64,000 nucleotides of DNA from Paenibacillus pabuli NBRC 13638 (lineage in GTDB: Bacteria; Bacillota; Bacilli; Paenibacillales; Paenibacillaceae): NCBI RefSeq assembly GCF_001514495.1, contig NZ_BCNM01000001.1:186001-250000 (forward strand). The letters run 5' to 3'. This document shows, in pieces, positions 24,981 through 33,938 of the stretch (position 1 is its first letter; each line of letters starts with the position of its first letter). The translations under genes and the position numbers were made by a program. The notes under the pieces were generated by a model, which had not been told where the DNA came from, did not search any database, and was given only the letters and a program-made list of their open reading frames with translations.

Positions 24981-25031
24981 TTGACAGTGTTTTTCGAAAC
25001 AGTTTTAATTATATAGACCGATTGTTATAAT
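24981..25031 (+). promoter_or_regulatory. Promoter and putative operator of the TetR/MFS pair
   Basis: TTGACA (24981-24986), 17-base spacer and TTTAAT (25004-25009) make a near-consensus sigma-A promoter. Immediately downstream, TATAGACCGATTGTTATA (25012 to about 25029) is an imperfect dyad with an ATAGACC half. I recall ATAGACC-like halves from the LmrA/YxaF boxes of B. subtilis, which fits the TetR gene that follows and suggests autorepression. Confidence 0.5.
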
Positions 25032-25052
25032 TCATTTAAGGATGTGGCTTTA

Positions 25053-25640
25053 TTGAGTGAAAAGTCTAATGCTAGAGAACTAATCGTCAGCACAGCAGCC
25101 AGACTGTTTTTTTCACAAGGATATCATGCGACCGGTCTAAATCAGATTATTAAGGAGAGCAGTACGCCGAAAGGCTCGTTATATCATTATTTCCCACACG
25201 GCAAGGAAGAGCTCGCTCACGAGTGCATTCAAAAAGCCAATGAAAACATTCTGCAGAAGTTTGAAGAAGTGTTTGCTGCTCATGATAATACGGGGGATGC
25301 CATTCAGCAATTTATTCATGACTTGGCGGTTGAAACGGAGGCGGCAGGTTTTACGGGTTTTCTTCCATTTAGTTTCTGGGCAGCCGTGGAGACCTCGTGC
25401 ATCAGTCATCAATTGCGAATTGCCTGTCAGGACGTGTTTGCAGGGTGGCAGCAAATCATTACGAAGCATCTGATTTTGGATGGCATAGGTGAAGAAAAAG
25501 CACAAGAGATGGGTCTTCTGGTCATCTCCTTAATGGAGGGTGCATTGATTATCAGCCTGACCAACCAGGACAAACAGCCTTTGCTGACGGCTGCTGATTA
25601 TTTGTCCGTTGTGGCGAAGAATGCAAGAGAGAAGCAATAA
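25053..25640 (+). CDS. TetR-family repressor, LmrA/YxaF-like
   Basis: A 195-residue TetR protein. The N-terminal HTH reads LIVSTAARLFFSQGYHATGL, then NQIIKESSTPKGSLYHYF, followed by HGKEELA, which together are characteristic of the LmrA/YxaF subgroup. The C-terminal ligand domain carries the FLPFSFWAAVETS region typical of that group. TTG at 25053 is the best start because AAGGATG lies about ten bases before it; GTG 25044 is against that site. The next gene, 51 bases downstream, encodes a 14-helix MFS pump, the same order as lmrA-lmrB, where the repressor is released by drugs or flavonoids. It probably represses its own operon through the dyad at 25012-25029. Confidence 0.85.
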   Translation: MSEKSNARELIVSTAARLFFSQGYHATGLNQIIKESSTPKGSLYHYFPHGKEELAHECIQKANENILQKFEEVFAAHDNTGDAIQQFIHDLAVETEAAGFTGFLPFSFWAAVETSCISHQLRIACQDVFAGWQQIITKHLILDGIGEEKAQEMGLLVISLMEGALIISLTNQDKQPLLTAADYLSVVAKNAREKQ

Positions 25641-25691
25641 GCTTCGTAGAGAGAAATAGAAATTGTCAGATTGTTTGAGGAGGATGGGATT

Positions 25692-27185
25692 GTGGACGTT
25701 GCCATGAAGGCTGATTCTGTACAGGATCAACAAGAAACAAAACAATATAAGGTATTTCCGATTTTATTTGCCATGCTGCTGAGCGGCTTTATTGGGCTGT
25801 TCGGTGAAACAGCGCTTAATGTGGCCTTGACACCACTTATGGGGTTGCTGGAAGTTGGGCCTACAACGATTCAATGGTTAACGACAGGGTATTTGCTTGT
25901 ATTGGGTATTTTGGTGCCGGTTTCCGGTATGTTGTTACAATGGTTTACGACAAGACAGCTGTTTACCACTTCTTTGATTTTTTCAATTGCAGGAACGCTT
26001 GTGGCTGCAATTGCACCGAGCTTTGAAATTCTGTTGGTGGCACGGGTATTGCAGGCTGTAGGTACGGCTCTGTTATTGCCACTGATGTTTAACACCATAT
26101 TGGTTATTTTCCCAATCGAAAAACGTGGTGCTGCCATGGGACTGATCGGGTTGGTTATCATGTTCGCGCCAGCAAGTGGTCCGAGTATCTCGGGTCTGAT
26201 TCTGGCCAATCTGAGCTGGCACTGGATCTTCTGGATCTCCTTGCCGTTCTTCATTATTTCATTGGTATGCGGCTTGCTGTTCTTGCCGAATATTTCGAAA
26301 TTGACCAAGCCCAAAATCGATATCCTTTCCATTATCCTTTCCACACTTGGTTTTGGCGGAATCGTGTACGGATTCAGTAGTGCAGGGGGACATGGAGAAA
26401 GCGGCGGTGGCTGGACCAGTCCTGTAGTTGTGGCTACACTGGTTATTGGCGTGTTATCTTTGCTGCTGTTCAGCATCCGTCAATTGAGAATGAAACAACC
26501 GATGATGGATCTGCGGGCGTTCAGATACCCGATGTTTACGATCGGTTTGATCCTGATCTTCCTATGTATGATGATGATGCTGTCTTCCATGCTGATTCTT
26601 CCGATGTATCTGCAACAAGGTATGGCGGTTACGGCATTGACTGCTGGTTTGGTTTTGCTGCCGGGTAGTTTGCTGAATGGATTCTTGTCCCCGGTGATGG
26701 GACGTCTGTTTGACAAATTCGGTCCGAAGTGGCTTGTGATTATCGGTCTGGTTATCGTGACTGTTGTTCTCTTCATGTATACGGGAATCACTCCGACAAC
26801 GACCTTGAGCAAGATTATTACGCTGCATGTATTCATGATGGTCGGGATTTCAATGATCATGATGCCTGCACAAACCAATGGCTTGAATCAATTGCCTCCT
26901 GCATTTTATCCTCACGGGACGGCGATAATGAATACATTGCAGCAGGTATCCGGAGCTATCGGTACAGCGGTTGCGGTAAGTATCCTGAGCGCAGGACAGC
27001 TTCGCTTCTTAAGAGGTGTGACGGATCCCGAAAGTCCAGAGAATCAATTGGCGGGTTTCACATCCGGTGTACAAAATGCATTTGTTTTCGCAATGGTTCT
27101 TGCTGTAATTGGACTGATCATTTCACTGTTCCTGAAACGAGTTAAGGTTGGTGCTGGAGACGGCCAACAAGGTCCTATGCATTGA
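25692..27185 (+). CDS. MFS multidrug transporter, DHA2 (14-helix), LmrB-like
   Basis: A 497-residue DHA2-family pump with 14 predicted helices. Diagnostic segments are TTIQWLTTGYLLVLGILVP in helix 2, the motif C-like GPSISGLILANLSWHWIFW in helix 5 with its loop, and a late MMPAQTNGLNQLP loop. Such pumps exchange drugs for protons. It follows a TetR repressor of the LmrA type, and the pair recalls the lincomycin-resistance lmrAB operon of Bacillus; real substrates are unknown. GTG 25692 was chosen because GAGGAGGA is seven or eight bases upstream; ATG 25704 is a second possibility. A strong terminator closes the operon. Confidence 0.88.
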   Translation: MDVAMKADSVQDQQETKQYKVFPILFAMLLSGFIGLFGETALNVALTPLMGLLEVGPTTIQWLTTGYLLVLGILVPVSGMLLQWFTTRQLFTTSLIFSIAGTLVAAIAPSFEILLVARVLQAVGTALLLPLMFNTILVIFPIEKRGAAMGLIGLVIMFAPASGPSISGLILANLSWHWIFWISLPFFIISLVCGLLFLPNISKLTKPKIDILSIILSTLGFGGIVYGFSSAGGHGESGGGWTSPVVVATLVIGVLSLLLFSIRQLRMKQPMMDLRAFRYPMFTIGLILIFLCMMMMLSSMLILPMYLQQGMAVTALTAGLVLLPGSLLNGFLSPVMGRLFDKFGPKWLVIIGLVIVTVVLFMYTGITPTTTLSKIITLHVFMMVGISMIMMPAQTNGLNQLPPAFYPHGTAIMNTLQQVSGAIGTAVAVSILSAGQLRFLRGVTDPESPENQLAGFTSGVQNAFVFAMVLAVIGLIISLFLKRVKVGAGDGQQGPMH

Positions 27186-27205
27186 TTGCATTTATTGAAG
27201 AATTG

Positions 27206-27246
27206 AACGATGCTCTTCCTTCTACGGGGGAGCATCGTTTTTTTGT
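27206..27246 (+). terminator. Terminator of the TetR/MFS operon
   Basis: AACGATGCTC (27206-27215) pairs with GAGCATCGTT (27230-27239), followed by a run of T to 27244. Confidence 0.85.
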
Positions 27247-27248
27247 AC

Positions 27249-27283
27249 ATAAAACCCCTAGTAATATCGAATCACTAGGGGTT
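27249..27283 (-). terminator. Terminator for the minus-strand hydrolase gene
   Basis: Perfect 10-bp stem AACCCCTAGT (27253-27262) / ACTAGGGGTT (27274-27283). On the minus strand it is followed by TTTTATG, and it lies 50 bases past the hydrolase stop codon. Confidence 0.7.
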
Positions 27284-27330
27284 CATCATGTGACATATTA
27301 TAATGTGATTTTAGCCGCACTATTAGGAAA

Positions 27331-28308
27331 CTACTTTTTGATGAGTTCCAATATTTCCTTAGCTACAAGATCCGGGTGATATTGATGAATATAATGCTCG
27401 GTATCCTTAACGGTTATATGTTTGGAATGTTCCGACCAGGACGTAAATTCCGCTTGGGTTTTATCCCATATCGGCTCACTGGCTCCGAAGTAATCTGCTG
27501 TCAGTATGGTAAGCGGGAACGGGAGGGGCTTTTTGTTGTCAACGACAACCTTTGCATTGGTTTTCATCTCGCGCAGCTCATCCACAGTATTGGCATTCCC
27601 ATAGTGAAGCAACAGAGCCGTTGTATCTATTTTCTTCAATTCATCTGGTACAAGCTTCAGGCCGTTTCGATTGGCATTGGAGGCTTCTATAACAGTGTCA
27701 GACTGCATGGACAAACGGAAAAGTCCTGTTTGAATTCGGAATTGATTACCAAAACCGCCGATCACATCAGCCAACTGGCCATCGTCATTCGCATAATGTT
27801 CTGGAGTTCCACCATCAATCATGACAATACCCTGTACTTCATCCGGATATTTTTGCGCAAAACGGATTGTTTCGAGTGAGCCCAGTGAATGGGCAACCAA
27901 CACGTAAGGAGGCTTTTGTCCAGAAACCTGTAATAACTCGTGCAATTCATCGGCGACGGTATCGACATCCCGTTTCTTATCGGTCATATCGCTATAACCA
28001 TAGCCAAAACGATCATAAACAGCGAATTTGGTGTAGGGAGCAAGTTTTTCGTACAGCGGATAATAATCCACATATGGATCAGCTGTACCCCATCCGGAAG
28101 CCAGGACTACGGTTGCATCACCTTTTCCCCCAGTATATAAATGCATATTGTCTCCATGTACCTTGTACAGCTTGCCTGGAGGGGTAAATGTTTTTGCATC
28201 CTGCCGGGTATTCACTTGTTGGTAGATCACACCTGTACCCAGCAGGAGAAGAACGGCAGCCACCCCGAATATCAACGTTTTAACTAATCTTCTGCGCCAT
28301 TTTTTCAT
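27331..28308 (-). CDS. Membrane-anchored alpha/beta hydrolase
   Basis: A 325-residue alpha/beta hydrolase. Residues 1-30 make a charged N-terminus (MKKWRRRLVK) and one hydrophobic helix with no clear signal-peptidase site, so the enzyme is probably anchored and faces outside. The nucleophile elbow is AHSLGS with Ser 141, the oxyanion strand is VLASGWGTAD, and the C-terminal catalytic His is in DTEHYIHQYHP. The reaction could be ester or amide cleavage, and the substrate is unknown. The ribosome site on the minus strand is weak (GTGAG). The gene is a single unit with its own terminator. Confidence 0.85.
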   Translation of the reverse strand: MKKWRRRLVKTLIFGVAAVLLLLGTGVIYQQVNTRQDAKTFTPPGKLYKVHGDNMHLYTGGKGDATVVLASGWGTADPYVDYYPLYEKLAPYTKFAVYDRFGYGYSDMTDKKRDVDTVADELHELLQVSGQKPPYVLVAHSLGSLETIRFAQKYPDEVQGIVMIDGGTPEHYANDDGQLADVIGGFGNQFRIQTGLFRLSMQSDTVIEASNANRNGLKLVPDELKKIDTTALLLHYGNANTVDELREMKTNAKVVVDNKKPLPFPLTILTADYFGASEPIWDKTQAEFTSWSEHSKHITVKDTEHYIHQYHPDLVAKEILELIKK

Positions 28309-28417
28309 TAGGTCTCACATACTCTCTGTGTATTTTTCTCTATCTTATATGCTCAATCTTATTAGATAGAAAACAGAGTCTTAATTCCATCTTAATTCTG
28401 TATTTCTTTTATAGTTT

Positions 28418-28951
28418 TTAGTGATATAGTCCTGTGAGATGTTCGTCGGTGGGCTGTAAAATCTTCGACAACAGTACGATCTGGCCAGCATGGTAGCCAT
28501 AATGGGTAGCGACCTTTATGAGCAGAGAACGTACGATTTTATGCTCATACGCATCTTTGGCTTCATCCTTGCTGCGGTTCATGCGATTCCAATCTGTCAG
28601 CTCATAGGGGATGGTCACTTCCCTGGATAAATCCTCTTCGTCCAGACTTGATAATATCGCGGTTGATTCTGTTCGAACATGGCGGAGTCTGGCTAACAAT
28701 TCCTTCCTGCTCAGACCGCCATTGGTATTGAATTCGGCAGAGCGTTCCCGGATTAGAGGCTGGTTCCCTATACCAGTCACCAGGTTCTGATATTCATTGC
28801 CCGCCAAATGCAGACAATAATTTCCTACACTGTTCATACCAGGCTGAAGTCTAGTCCAAATCTGTTCCTCGTTCAACCTGTTCAAGCTGGTTTCAATACG
28901 TTCCAGCTGCTTGTTCATGTCCTCAACTACGTCCTGAATAAGTTTAATCAT
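28418..28951 (-). CDS. DinB-like / DUF1572 protein
   Basis: A 177-residue protein of the DinB four-helix-bundle superfamily, DUF1572-like. Conserved features are the N-terminal helix with MNKQLERIETSLNRL, NSVGNYCLHLAGNEYQNL with the first metal-type His, and the C-terminal VATHYGYHAGQIVLL with two more His residues, the usual three-His metal site. Members include thiol S-transferases (bacillithiol) and uncharacterised hydrolase-like proteins. The function here is not known. ATG 28951 was chosen because GGAGG lies about ten bases upstream; an in-frame Met seven codons earlier precedes that site. It is divergent from an MBL-fold gene. Confidence 0.82.
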   Translation of the reverse strand: MIKLIQDVVEDMNKQLERIETSLNRLNEEQIWTRLQPGMNSVGNYCLHLAGNEYQNLVTGIGNQPLIRERSAEFNTNGGLSRKELLARLRHVRTESTAILSSLDEEDLSREVTIPYELTDWNRMNRSKDEAKDAYEHKIVRSLLIKVATHYGYHAGQIVLLSKILQPTDEHLTGLYH

Positions 28952-29123
28952 GATCACATGTCCTCCATTCATTAGGGTTGATTGTATATCAAATTCAGAT
29001 AACCGAAGGCGAATTGATTATAAACGAACAATGATTTAATATAAAGTCTAATATTGCTCCTGTTTTACTCCAGATTGAATTATTGCTTGAAGTGTTGATT
29101 ATAAAGAACAGAAGGTATGAATA

Positions 29124-30095
29124 ATGACAAAATACGAAAATCAGGTTCCGACATCCGCAGGCATGAGCTTCAGCTCCCTCGTGAGCATGTTGAGGGATTC
29201 CATGCGCAGAAGTATAGAGCGGAGACCTGCAGGCCACATCCCCATGGAGAAATATGAGCCAGCAGAATCGTTACATGTATCCGATCATCCGCAGGTGACA
29301 TGGTTTGGTCATTCGGCTTTTTTGCTTGAGATCGAAGGACACCGATTGCTCTTTGATCCAATGTTGGGCAAGCGACCGTCTCCCGTATCCTGGGCGGGTA
29401 CGAAACGATACAGCACGAATCTGCCGATGCAACCCGAGGAATTTCCATCCTTGGATGCCATCATTATATCGCATGACCACTATGATCATCTGGACTATTC
29501 ATCGATCCGCAGATTGAAGAATAAAACACAGCGGTTTATCGTCCCCCTTGGTGTGCGCAGGCGGCTGATTCAACTGGGTGTGCCCTCGGAACAGATTACC
29601 GAACATAACTGGTGGGATGAGTTATCCTTCAAAGGTCTGACATTAGCCTGCACGCCGGCGAGGCATTTCTCGGGCAGGGGGTTGTTGGACCGCAATTCGA
29701 CCTTATGGTGTTCGTGGGTCATTGCTGGACAAGAAACGAAGGTTTTCTTTAGTGGCGACAGCGGATACGGTCCTCATTTCAAGGAAATCGGCAATAAGTA
29801 CGGACCTTTTGACCTGACCCTGATGGAATGCGGACAATATGATGAGCGTTGGTCCAACATTCATATGATGCCAGAAGAAACGGTACAGGCACACTTGGAT
29901 GTAAGGGGAGGGCTGCTCATTCCGATTCATTGGGCAGCATTTACGTTGGCCTATCATGCCTGGAACGAGCCGGTTGAACGAATCGTCAAGGCTGCACATG
30001 CCTTGAATGTCTCCATTGCAACACCCAAAATCGGTGAGAAGGTTGTACTGTATAACGAGAATTACCCGAGCCATCCGTGGTGGAGATCCATCTGA
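29124..30095 (+). CDS. MBL-fold metallo-hydrolase, NAPE-PLD/UlaG-like
   Basis: A 323-residue cytosolic metallo-beta-lactamase-fold enzyme. The metal-binding motif is SHDHYDH (His 117, 119, Asp 121, His 122). Further ligands are in ARHFSGRGL, FSGDSGYGPHF and the C-terminal IPIHWAAF. The N-terminal strand VTWFGHSAFLLEIEGHRLLFDP and the overall pattern match bacterial relatives of NAPE-hydrolysing phospholipase D, which act on phosphodiester lipids; UlaG-type lactonases are a second possibility. Its substrate is unknown. The ATG follows AGAAGG. It lies between a divergent DinB-like gene and a converging LysE gene, with a shared terminator. Confidence 0.85.
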   Translation: MTKYENQVPTSAGMSFSSLVSMLRDSMRRSIERRPAGHIPMEKYEPAESLHVSDHPQVTWFGHSAFLLEIEGHRLLFDPMLGKRPSPVSWAGTKRYSTNLPMQPEEFPSLDAIIISHDHYDHLDYSSIRRLKNKTQRFIVPLGVRRRLIQLGVPSEQITEHNWWDELSFKGLTLACTPARHFSGRGLLDRNSTLWCSWVIAGQETKVFFSGDSGYGPHFKEIGNKYGPFDLTLMECGQYDERWSNIHMMPEETVQAHLDVRGGLLIPIHWAAFTLAYHAWNEPVERIVKAAHALNVSIATPKIGEKVVLYNENYPSHPWWRSI

Positions 30096-30114
30096 GCTCA
30101 TCTGGAATTAACAT

Positions 30115-30150
30115 AAAAGCGTCCAGCCATTAGTTGGGAGGACGCTTTTT
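30115..30150. terminator. Bidirectional terminator between MBL and LysE genes
   Basis: AAAAGCGTCC (30115-30124) pairs with GGACGCTTTT (30140-30149), with A and T runs on the outside that serve both converging genes. Confidence 0.88.
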
Positions 30151-30159
30151 CTCTTGCAT

Positions 30160-30741
30160 TTATTTTAGAATGGATAGGGCACTGTAGATTAACAGAACGC
30201 CCATCACGATATTAAAAGGACGTTCATATTTCAATAAAAAGCTCTGAAATAACATCCCGCATAACCCCCAGGTCATATTGGCACTGATGCCAATGATGGT
30301 TAGAACCAACGAAAATACGATTATATGAACATGAGACTCTCCAAGAGGCATAACAAATACCGAGATGGCCGTAAGACCATACAGAATGACTTTGGGATTG
30401 ATGAATTGCAGGGTGAAGCCAAAGAGAAACGTAAAACGATTGACCTCGGGATCTCTGGCATTCGCAGGTTTACTTCGCATGATTTTGATCGCCAAATAGA
30501 CCATGTATACACATCCCAACACGTTTAGAACGGGTTTGATCCTTGGAATGTATTGATGCAGAATAAGGTTGAAGTAGCTGGACAGAAACATGATAAGCAG
30601 GCAGCCAGCTGCTACGCCGGCAATAAACGGAACAATTTTTTTGAATCCTTCGTTTCTTGCATGCGTCATGGCGATAATGTTATTGGGACCGGGTGTGAAT
30701 GAAGCTACGATTGCATAAGTCAGTAACGATATAATATCCAT
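30160..30741 (-). CDS. LysE/RhtB-family amino acid exporter
   Basis: A 193-residue membrane protein with about six helices. The N-terminal FTPGPNNIIAMTHARNEGF is the LysE/RhtB hallmark (P-G-P-N plus the following Gly-rich loop), and FGFTLQFINPKVILYGL is the second conserved segment. The family exports amino acids such as cysteine, O-acetylserine, threonine or homoserine lactone; the closest style is the YfiK/EamB group, but that is a guess. GGAGGG lies well before the ATG. It is divergent from an XRE-cupin regulator gene, which probably controls it through the repeats between them. Confidence 0.88.
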   Translation of the reverse strand: MDIISLLTYAIVASFTPGPNNIIAMTHARNEGFKKIVPFIAGVAAGCLLIMFLSSYFNLILHQYIPRIKPVLNVLGCVYMVYLAIKIMRSKPANARDPEVNRFTFLFGFTLQFINPKVILYGLTAISVFVMPLGESHVHIIVFSLVLTIIGISANMTWGLCGMLFQSFLLKYERPFNIVMGVLLIYSALSILK

Positions 30742-30788
30742 AAGCCCTCCACATTGGATCTTGTTTGTATGATATAGTTAACTAAATC

Positions 30789-30836
30789 GTGCGTTATAAC
30801 GTTTGTTCTTTATCATTGTACATTATGTGCGTTATA
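30789..30836. promoter_or_regulatory. Direct repeats in the LysE / XRE-cupin divergent region
   Basis: GTGCGTTATA occurs twice, at 30789-30798 and 30827-30836, starting 38 bases apart. The first copy is part of a perfect palindrome, CGTTATAACG (30792-30801). The pair lies between the two divergent starts (30741 and 30872) and is the best candidate for the binding site of the XRE-cupin regulator. The assignment is inferred from position and repetition. Confidence 0.5.
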
Positions 30837-30871
30837 CAGCACAATATATTTTTGAAGAGGTGACTGTAATA

Positions 30872-31426
30872 ATGAAAAACATTAATGCGGTTCTGGCCCA
30901 GAACTTGAAGCAGCTCAGGGAACAACGGAAGCTTAGTCTGGACAAGGTTGCCGAGTTGTCTGGAATCAGCAAGACGATGCTTGGTCAGATTGAACGGGGG
31001 GAATCTAACCCTACAATCGCTACAGTATGGAAGATTGCAAATGGTCTGAAAATTTCCTTTACTACTTTGATCCACGAGCCCAAGTCGGATACGACCGTGG
31101 TAACGCGTGATGATATTCAAGCATTGGTGGAGGATGGGGGACGAATTCGAATTTATCCGCATTTTCCTTTTGAAGAGGGACGCCGCTTTGAGATGTACAT
31201 GATGGAGATGGATGAAGGGTCTTCTATGAATGCTGAACCGCATATAGAAGGGGCGGAGGAATTTATTACGGTTTTTGAAGGGGAAATTACGATTCGGATT
31301 GGGGCAGAGGAATATACGGTAAAACAAGGGGAGTCGATTCGTTTTGGCGCGGACAAGCCTCATGCGTATCACAACACCGGTACTGCTGCGAACAAATTAA
31401 GCATGGTCATCCATTATTCAAAGTGA
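30872..31426 (+). CDS. XRE-family regulator with C-terminal cupin domain
   Basis: A 184-residue regulator. Residues about 7-62 form an XRE helix-turn-helix (LKQLREQRKLSLDKVAELSG, ISKTMLGQIERGESNPT, then WKIANGL), and residues about 105-180 a small-ligand-binding cupin (GAEEFITVFEGEITIRIG, then HAYHNTG). This layout is common in regulators of amino-acid or polyamine export and catabolism, where the cupin senses the ligand. ATG 30872 follows AAGAGGTGA at eight bases; the longer frame reaching upstream to 30803 has no ribosome site. The divergent LysE gene is its likely target. Confidence 0.88.
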   Translation: MKNINAVLAQNLKQLREQRKLSLDKVAELSGISKTMLGQIERGESNPTIATVWKIANGLKISFTTLIHEPKSDTTVVTRDDIQALVEDGGRIRIYPHFPFEEGRRFEMYMMEMDEGSSMNAEPHIEGAEEFITVFEGEITIRIGAEEYTVKQGESIRFGADKPHAYHNTGTAANKLSMVIHYSK

Positions 31427-31433
31427 AAATAAT

Positions 31434-31488
31434 AAAACGCCAATACAACAGTCTGTGAATTCGACTGATATACTGGCGTTTTGTTATT
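31434..31488. terminator. Terminator between the XRE-cupin and GH43 genes
   Basis: AAAACGCCA (31434-31442) pairs with TGGCGTTTT (31474-31482), with an inner CAGTC / GACTG stem. The hairpin lies between converging genes and has A/T runs on both sides. Confidence 0.8.
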
Positions 31489-31523
31489 TCAAATCAATTC
31501 TATGCGTAAGGGTTTGAATGGAA

Positions 31524-33938
31524 TTAAGGCTTTTCTTTGGCCTGACGCTGAATTTCTGTGGAGGTTAACGCTTTATCATATACTTTGACGTTATCCATTG
31601 AGCCTTTATAGAAGGGATCGGCTGCATATCGGCTTTTGCCCATATAAGCTTCCGTCACTTGCAGATCTTTCGGGTTAAACGTGATTTCGCTGCTGCTTGC
31701 TACAGCTTTTCCATTCACATACAGAGTTCCGGTATCTCCCTGAAGGGTAACAGCGACATGCACCCATTGATTAGTGGGCAGCGGTTCAGAGGCAATGAGG
31801 CTCTGATCCCGTCCCTGATCATGAATGGTGAATTGCAGAGCTCCAGTATGCTGGGCGGGAGTAAGGAACATATGTCTGGTCAGGCCATTTCCAAAGTCGA
31901 AAATTCGCTGCCAGGCTCCGCCGCCACTCCAGTTGATCCATGCACTATAGGTGAAATCCGTCGTATCGGTAATGATTCCGGGCAGCTGAATGTAGCTGTC
32001 TGTTCCATTGAAAGCAGCAGCCTGATTTTTGCTATTAACCGCAGAAGTCGTCACATTAAAGGCTTGACCGTGGTATTCATTTTTGCTGAAATCCTGTGCG
32101 ATTTTTGCCAGTTTCTTTTGTTCAAACGTATATTCCCCAAGCAATGGACTTACCGCCTGTTGTGGAATGGTAACGTTAAACGTTTTGGAGCTTACTGCGC
32201 TTCCTTTGCGAATCGTTGCCGTTAATGCCACTTTAGCATCTCCCTTACCAGCGCGCGGCCGATTCACTACCCCGGTAGCGGACAGGGCAGAGGCATTGGA
32301 TGATTTCCACGTAATCTCTGCATCGCGTGTTCCCTTGGTCGGGAGGGACAGGTTGAAGAATACGCTGCCCGTGTCGCCGATGCTGAGGTCCTTTTTCACC
32401 GCATTAACAATATCCTGATCCTTCATTGCAGCCATCTGACTTCCCCAGATGGCCACGCCAGAAGAGGAGAGCGCGCTAAAGGTCAGGACCGTCTTCTGGG
32501 AATCCGGTTCCCATTCATGCGTGAAGACACCTTTATACACAACATTATTTGATGTGATTTGGACCTGATTGTCTGCTTCAAGACTCCATGTTCCCGTGAC
32601 TGCACCGCTGATCTGCCCATCTGCTGTGAACTGAACGGTCTGTGAAGATTGGATCTCGGCCGTGATTTCTTTCCCGTGATTCACCCATTTGTACTGACCA
32701 GCGATGTCCTGGGTTGTCAGTTGGGCCGTGTTTTCTTCTACTGCCGCATAGCGGTAGGGAGCAACAACAGGCCATCCCTCAGAGTTCATATGCATCTCAT
32801 GTACACGAACTTCATGTTCTTCTCCGCGTCCCGGAAAGCGGGAATGGAAGATCAGAAATTGTTTTCCCGTTGCAGCGTCAACATAAGCGGAGTTATGTCC
32901 TGGTGATACATAGCCGATACCTTGACCTGTGCCTGGGTCACCGATTTGTCTTTGAAACAGGAAGTTCCCTAGCAATTTGACGCCAAAAGGCTCGATTGAG
33001 CGGTCATCAAACAAGGGCTTGTCCTTATCCGCCTTGACGTTGATCATATCGTTTCCTTCGGCATCGAGGAAAGGACCGTCCGGTGTTTTGGAGCGAGCTG
33101 CGCGAATGTTATATCCCCCGTCAGCACCCAGTCCACCATAGGACAGATACAGATAATAATAGTCGGTTTCGGGGCTATAGAGCATATAAGGTGCTTCAAT
33201 TCGGCTGTGGTTGCCTCCGGTAAGCTTTTTGCCATAACCCTGGTTCGGCAGTGGTTTTCCTGTCGTTTCGTCCATCTCCAGAATGAAAATCCCCCCGGAA
33301 TAGGAACCGTACACCATCCAGAGCTTGCCGTTTTTATCGAAAAATACATCAGGGTCGACCACATTCGGATGTATGGTCGCATCGTATATGGTGCCATCCT
33401 CACTGATCTCATCCCACATGCCGGATTTCAGCAGAATACCCTGATCCTTATATGGCCCCTCAATGTTGTCTGCCACAGCAACGCCTAACGCAGAGCGGGG
33501 AGAGTCACCTTTGCACGCATTGTAGTACATATAAAATTTGCCATCCGCCAACTGAATGACGTCTGCTGCCCATAATGTATCGGTCTGCGCCCACTCCAGG
33601 GCTTCAGCGAATTCTTTGGTCACATTGGGCACAACAGGGTTGTTATCCGTGACCCCGGAAGCGACCAAATCCCAATTCATCAAATCCTTGGACTTTGCTA
33701 CTTGTAAATGTGAGCCGAAAATATAAAAGGTATCACCCACCTTAATGACGGAAGGGTCATGAACGGAAACATTCCTGAATGAAGGAACCGCATTCTTAGT
33801 GGATGTGGAAACTTGCGGGTTGGAACGGACTGCCTCCGGACTTTCCGCCAATACGGAGATGGGAGCCAAAGCTGTTGTCGTAAGTAATGCAGTGCTCAGT
33901 ACAGAAATGTGAAGTACACTTACCCAATAACGTTTCAT
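31524..33938 (-). CDS. Secreted GH43 arabinanase with Ig-like and LamG modules
   Basis: An 804-residue exported glycosidase. A signal peptide (MKRYWVSVLHISVLSTALL onward, about 31 residues) precedes a five-bladed GH43 domain with VHDPSVIK (general base Asp 61), HPNVVDPDVF (Asp 195/197) and RIEAPYML (acid Glu 248), the pattern of endo-1,5-alpha-arabinanases. Next come a lipocalin-like C-terminal GH43 extension (about 400-500), an atrophied bacterial Ig-like domain (about 510-590, ITWKSSNASALSATGVV), and a C-terminal LamG/concanavalin-like domain (about 595-804). It would cut arabinan in plant pectin outside the cell. ATG 33938 follows AAAGGGG. It is divergent from the GH51 gene; a cre-like site lies in its upstream region. 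Confidence 0.9.
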   Translation of the reverse strand: MKRYWVSVLHISVLSTALLTTTALAPISVLAESPEAVRSNPQVSTSTKNAVPSFRNVSVHDPSVIKVGDTFYIFGSHLQVAKSKDLMNWDLVASGVTDNNPVVPNVTKEFAEALEWAQTDTLWAADVIQLADGKFYMYYNACKGDSPRSALGVAVADNIEGPYKDQGILLKSGMWDEISEDGTIYDATIHPNVVDPDVFFDKNGKLWMVYGSYSGGIFILEMDETTGKPLPNQGYGKKLTGGNHSRIEAPYMLYSPETDYYYLYLSYGGLGADGGYNIRAARSKTPDGPFLDAEGNDMINVKADKDKPLFDDRSIEPFGVKLLGNFLFQRQIGDPGTGQGIGYVSPGHNSAYVDAATGKQFLIFHSRFPGRGEEHEVRVHEMHMNSEGWPVVAPYRYAAVEENTAQLTTQDIAGQYKWVNHGKEITAEIQSSQTVQFTADGQISGAVTGTWSLEADNQVQITSNNVVYKGVFTHEWEPDSQKTVLTFSALSSSGVAIWGSQMAAMKDQDIVNAVKKDLSIGDTGSVFFNLSLPTKGTRDAEITWKSSNASALSATGVVNRPRAGKGDAKVALTATIRKGSAVSSKTFNVTIPQQAVSPLLGEYTFEQKKLAKIAQDFSKNEYHGQAFNVTTSAVNSKNQAAAFNGTDSYIQLPGIITDTTDFTYSAWINWSGGGAWQRIFDFGNGLTRHMFLTPAQHTGALQFTIHDQGRDQSLIASEPLPTNQWVHVAVTLQGDTGTLYVNGKAVASSSEITFNPKDLQVTEAYMGKSRYAADPFYKGSMDNVKVYDKALTSTEIQRQAKEKP

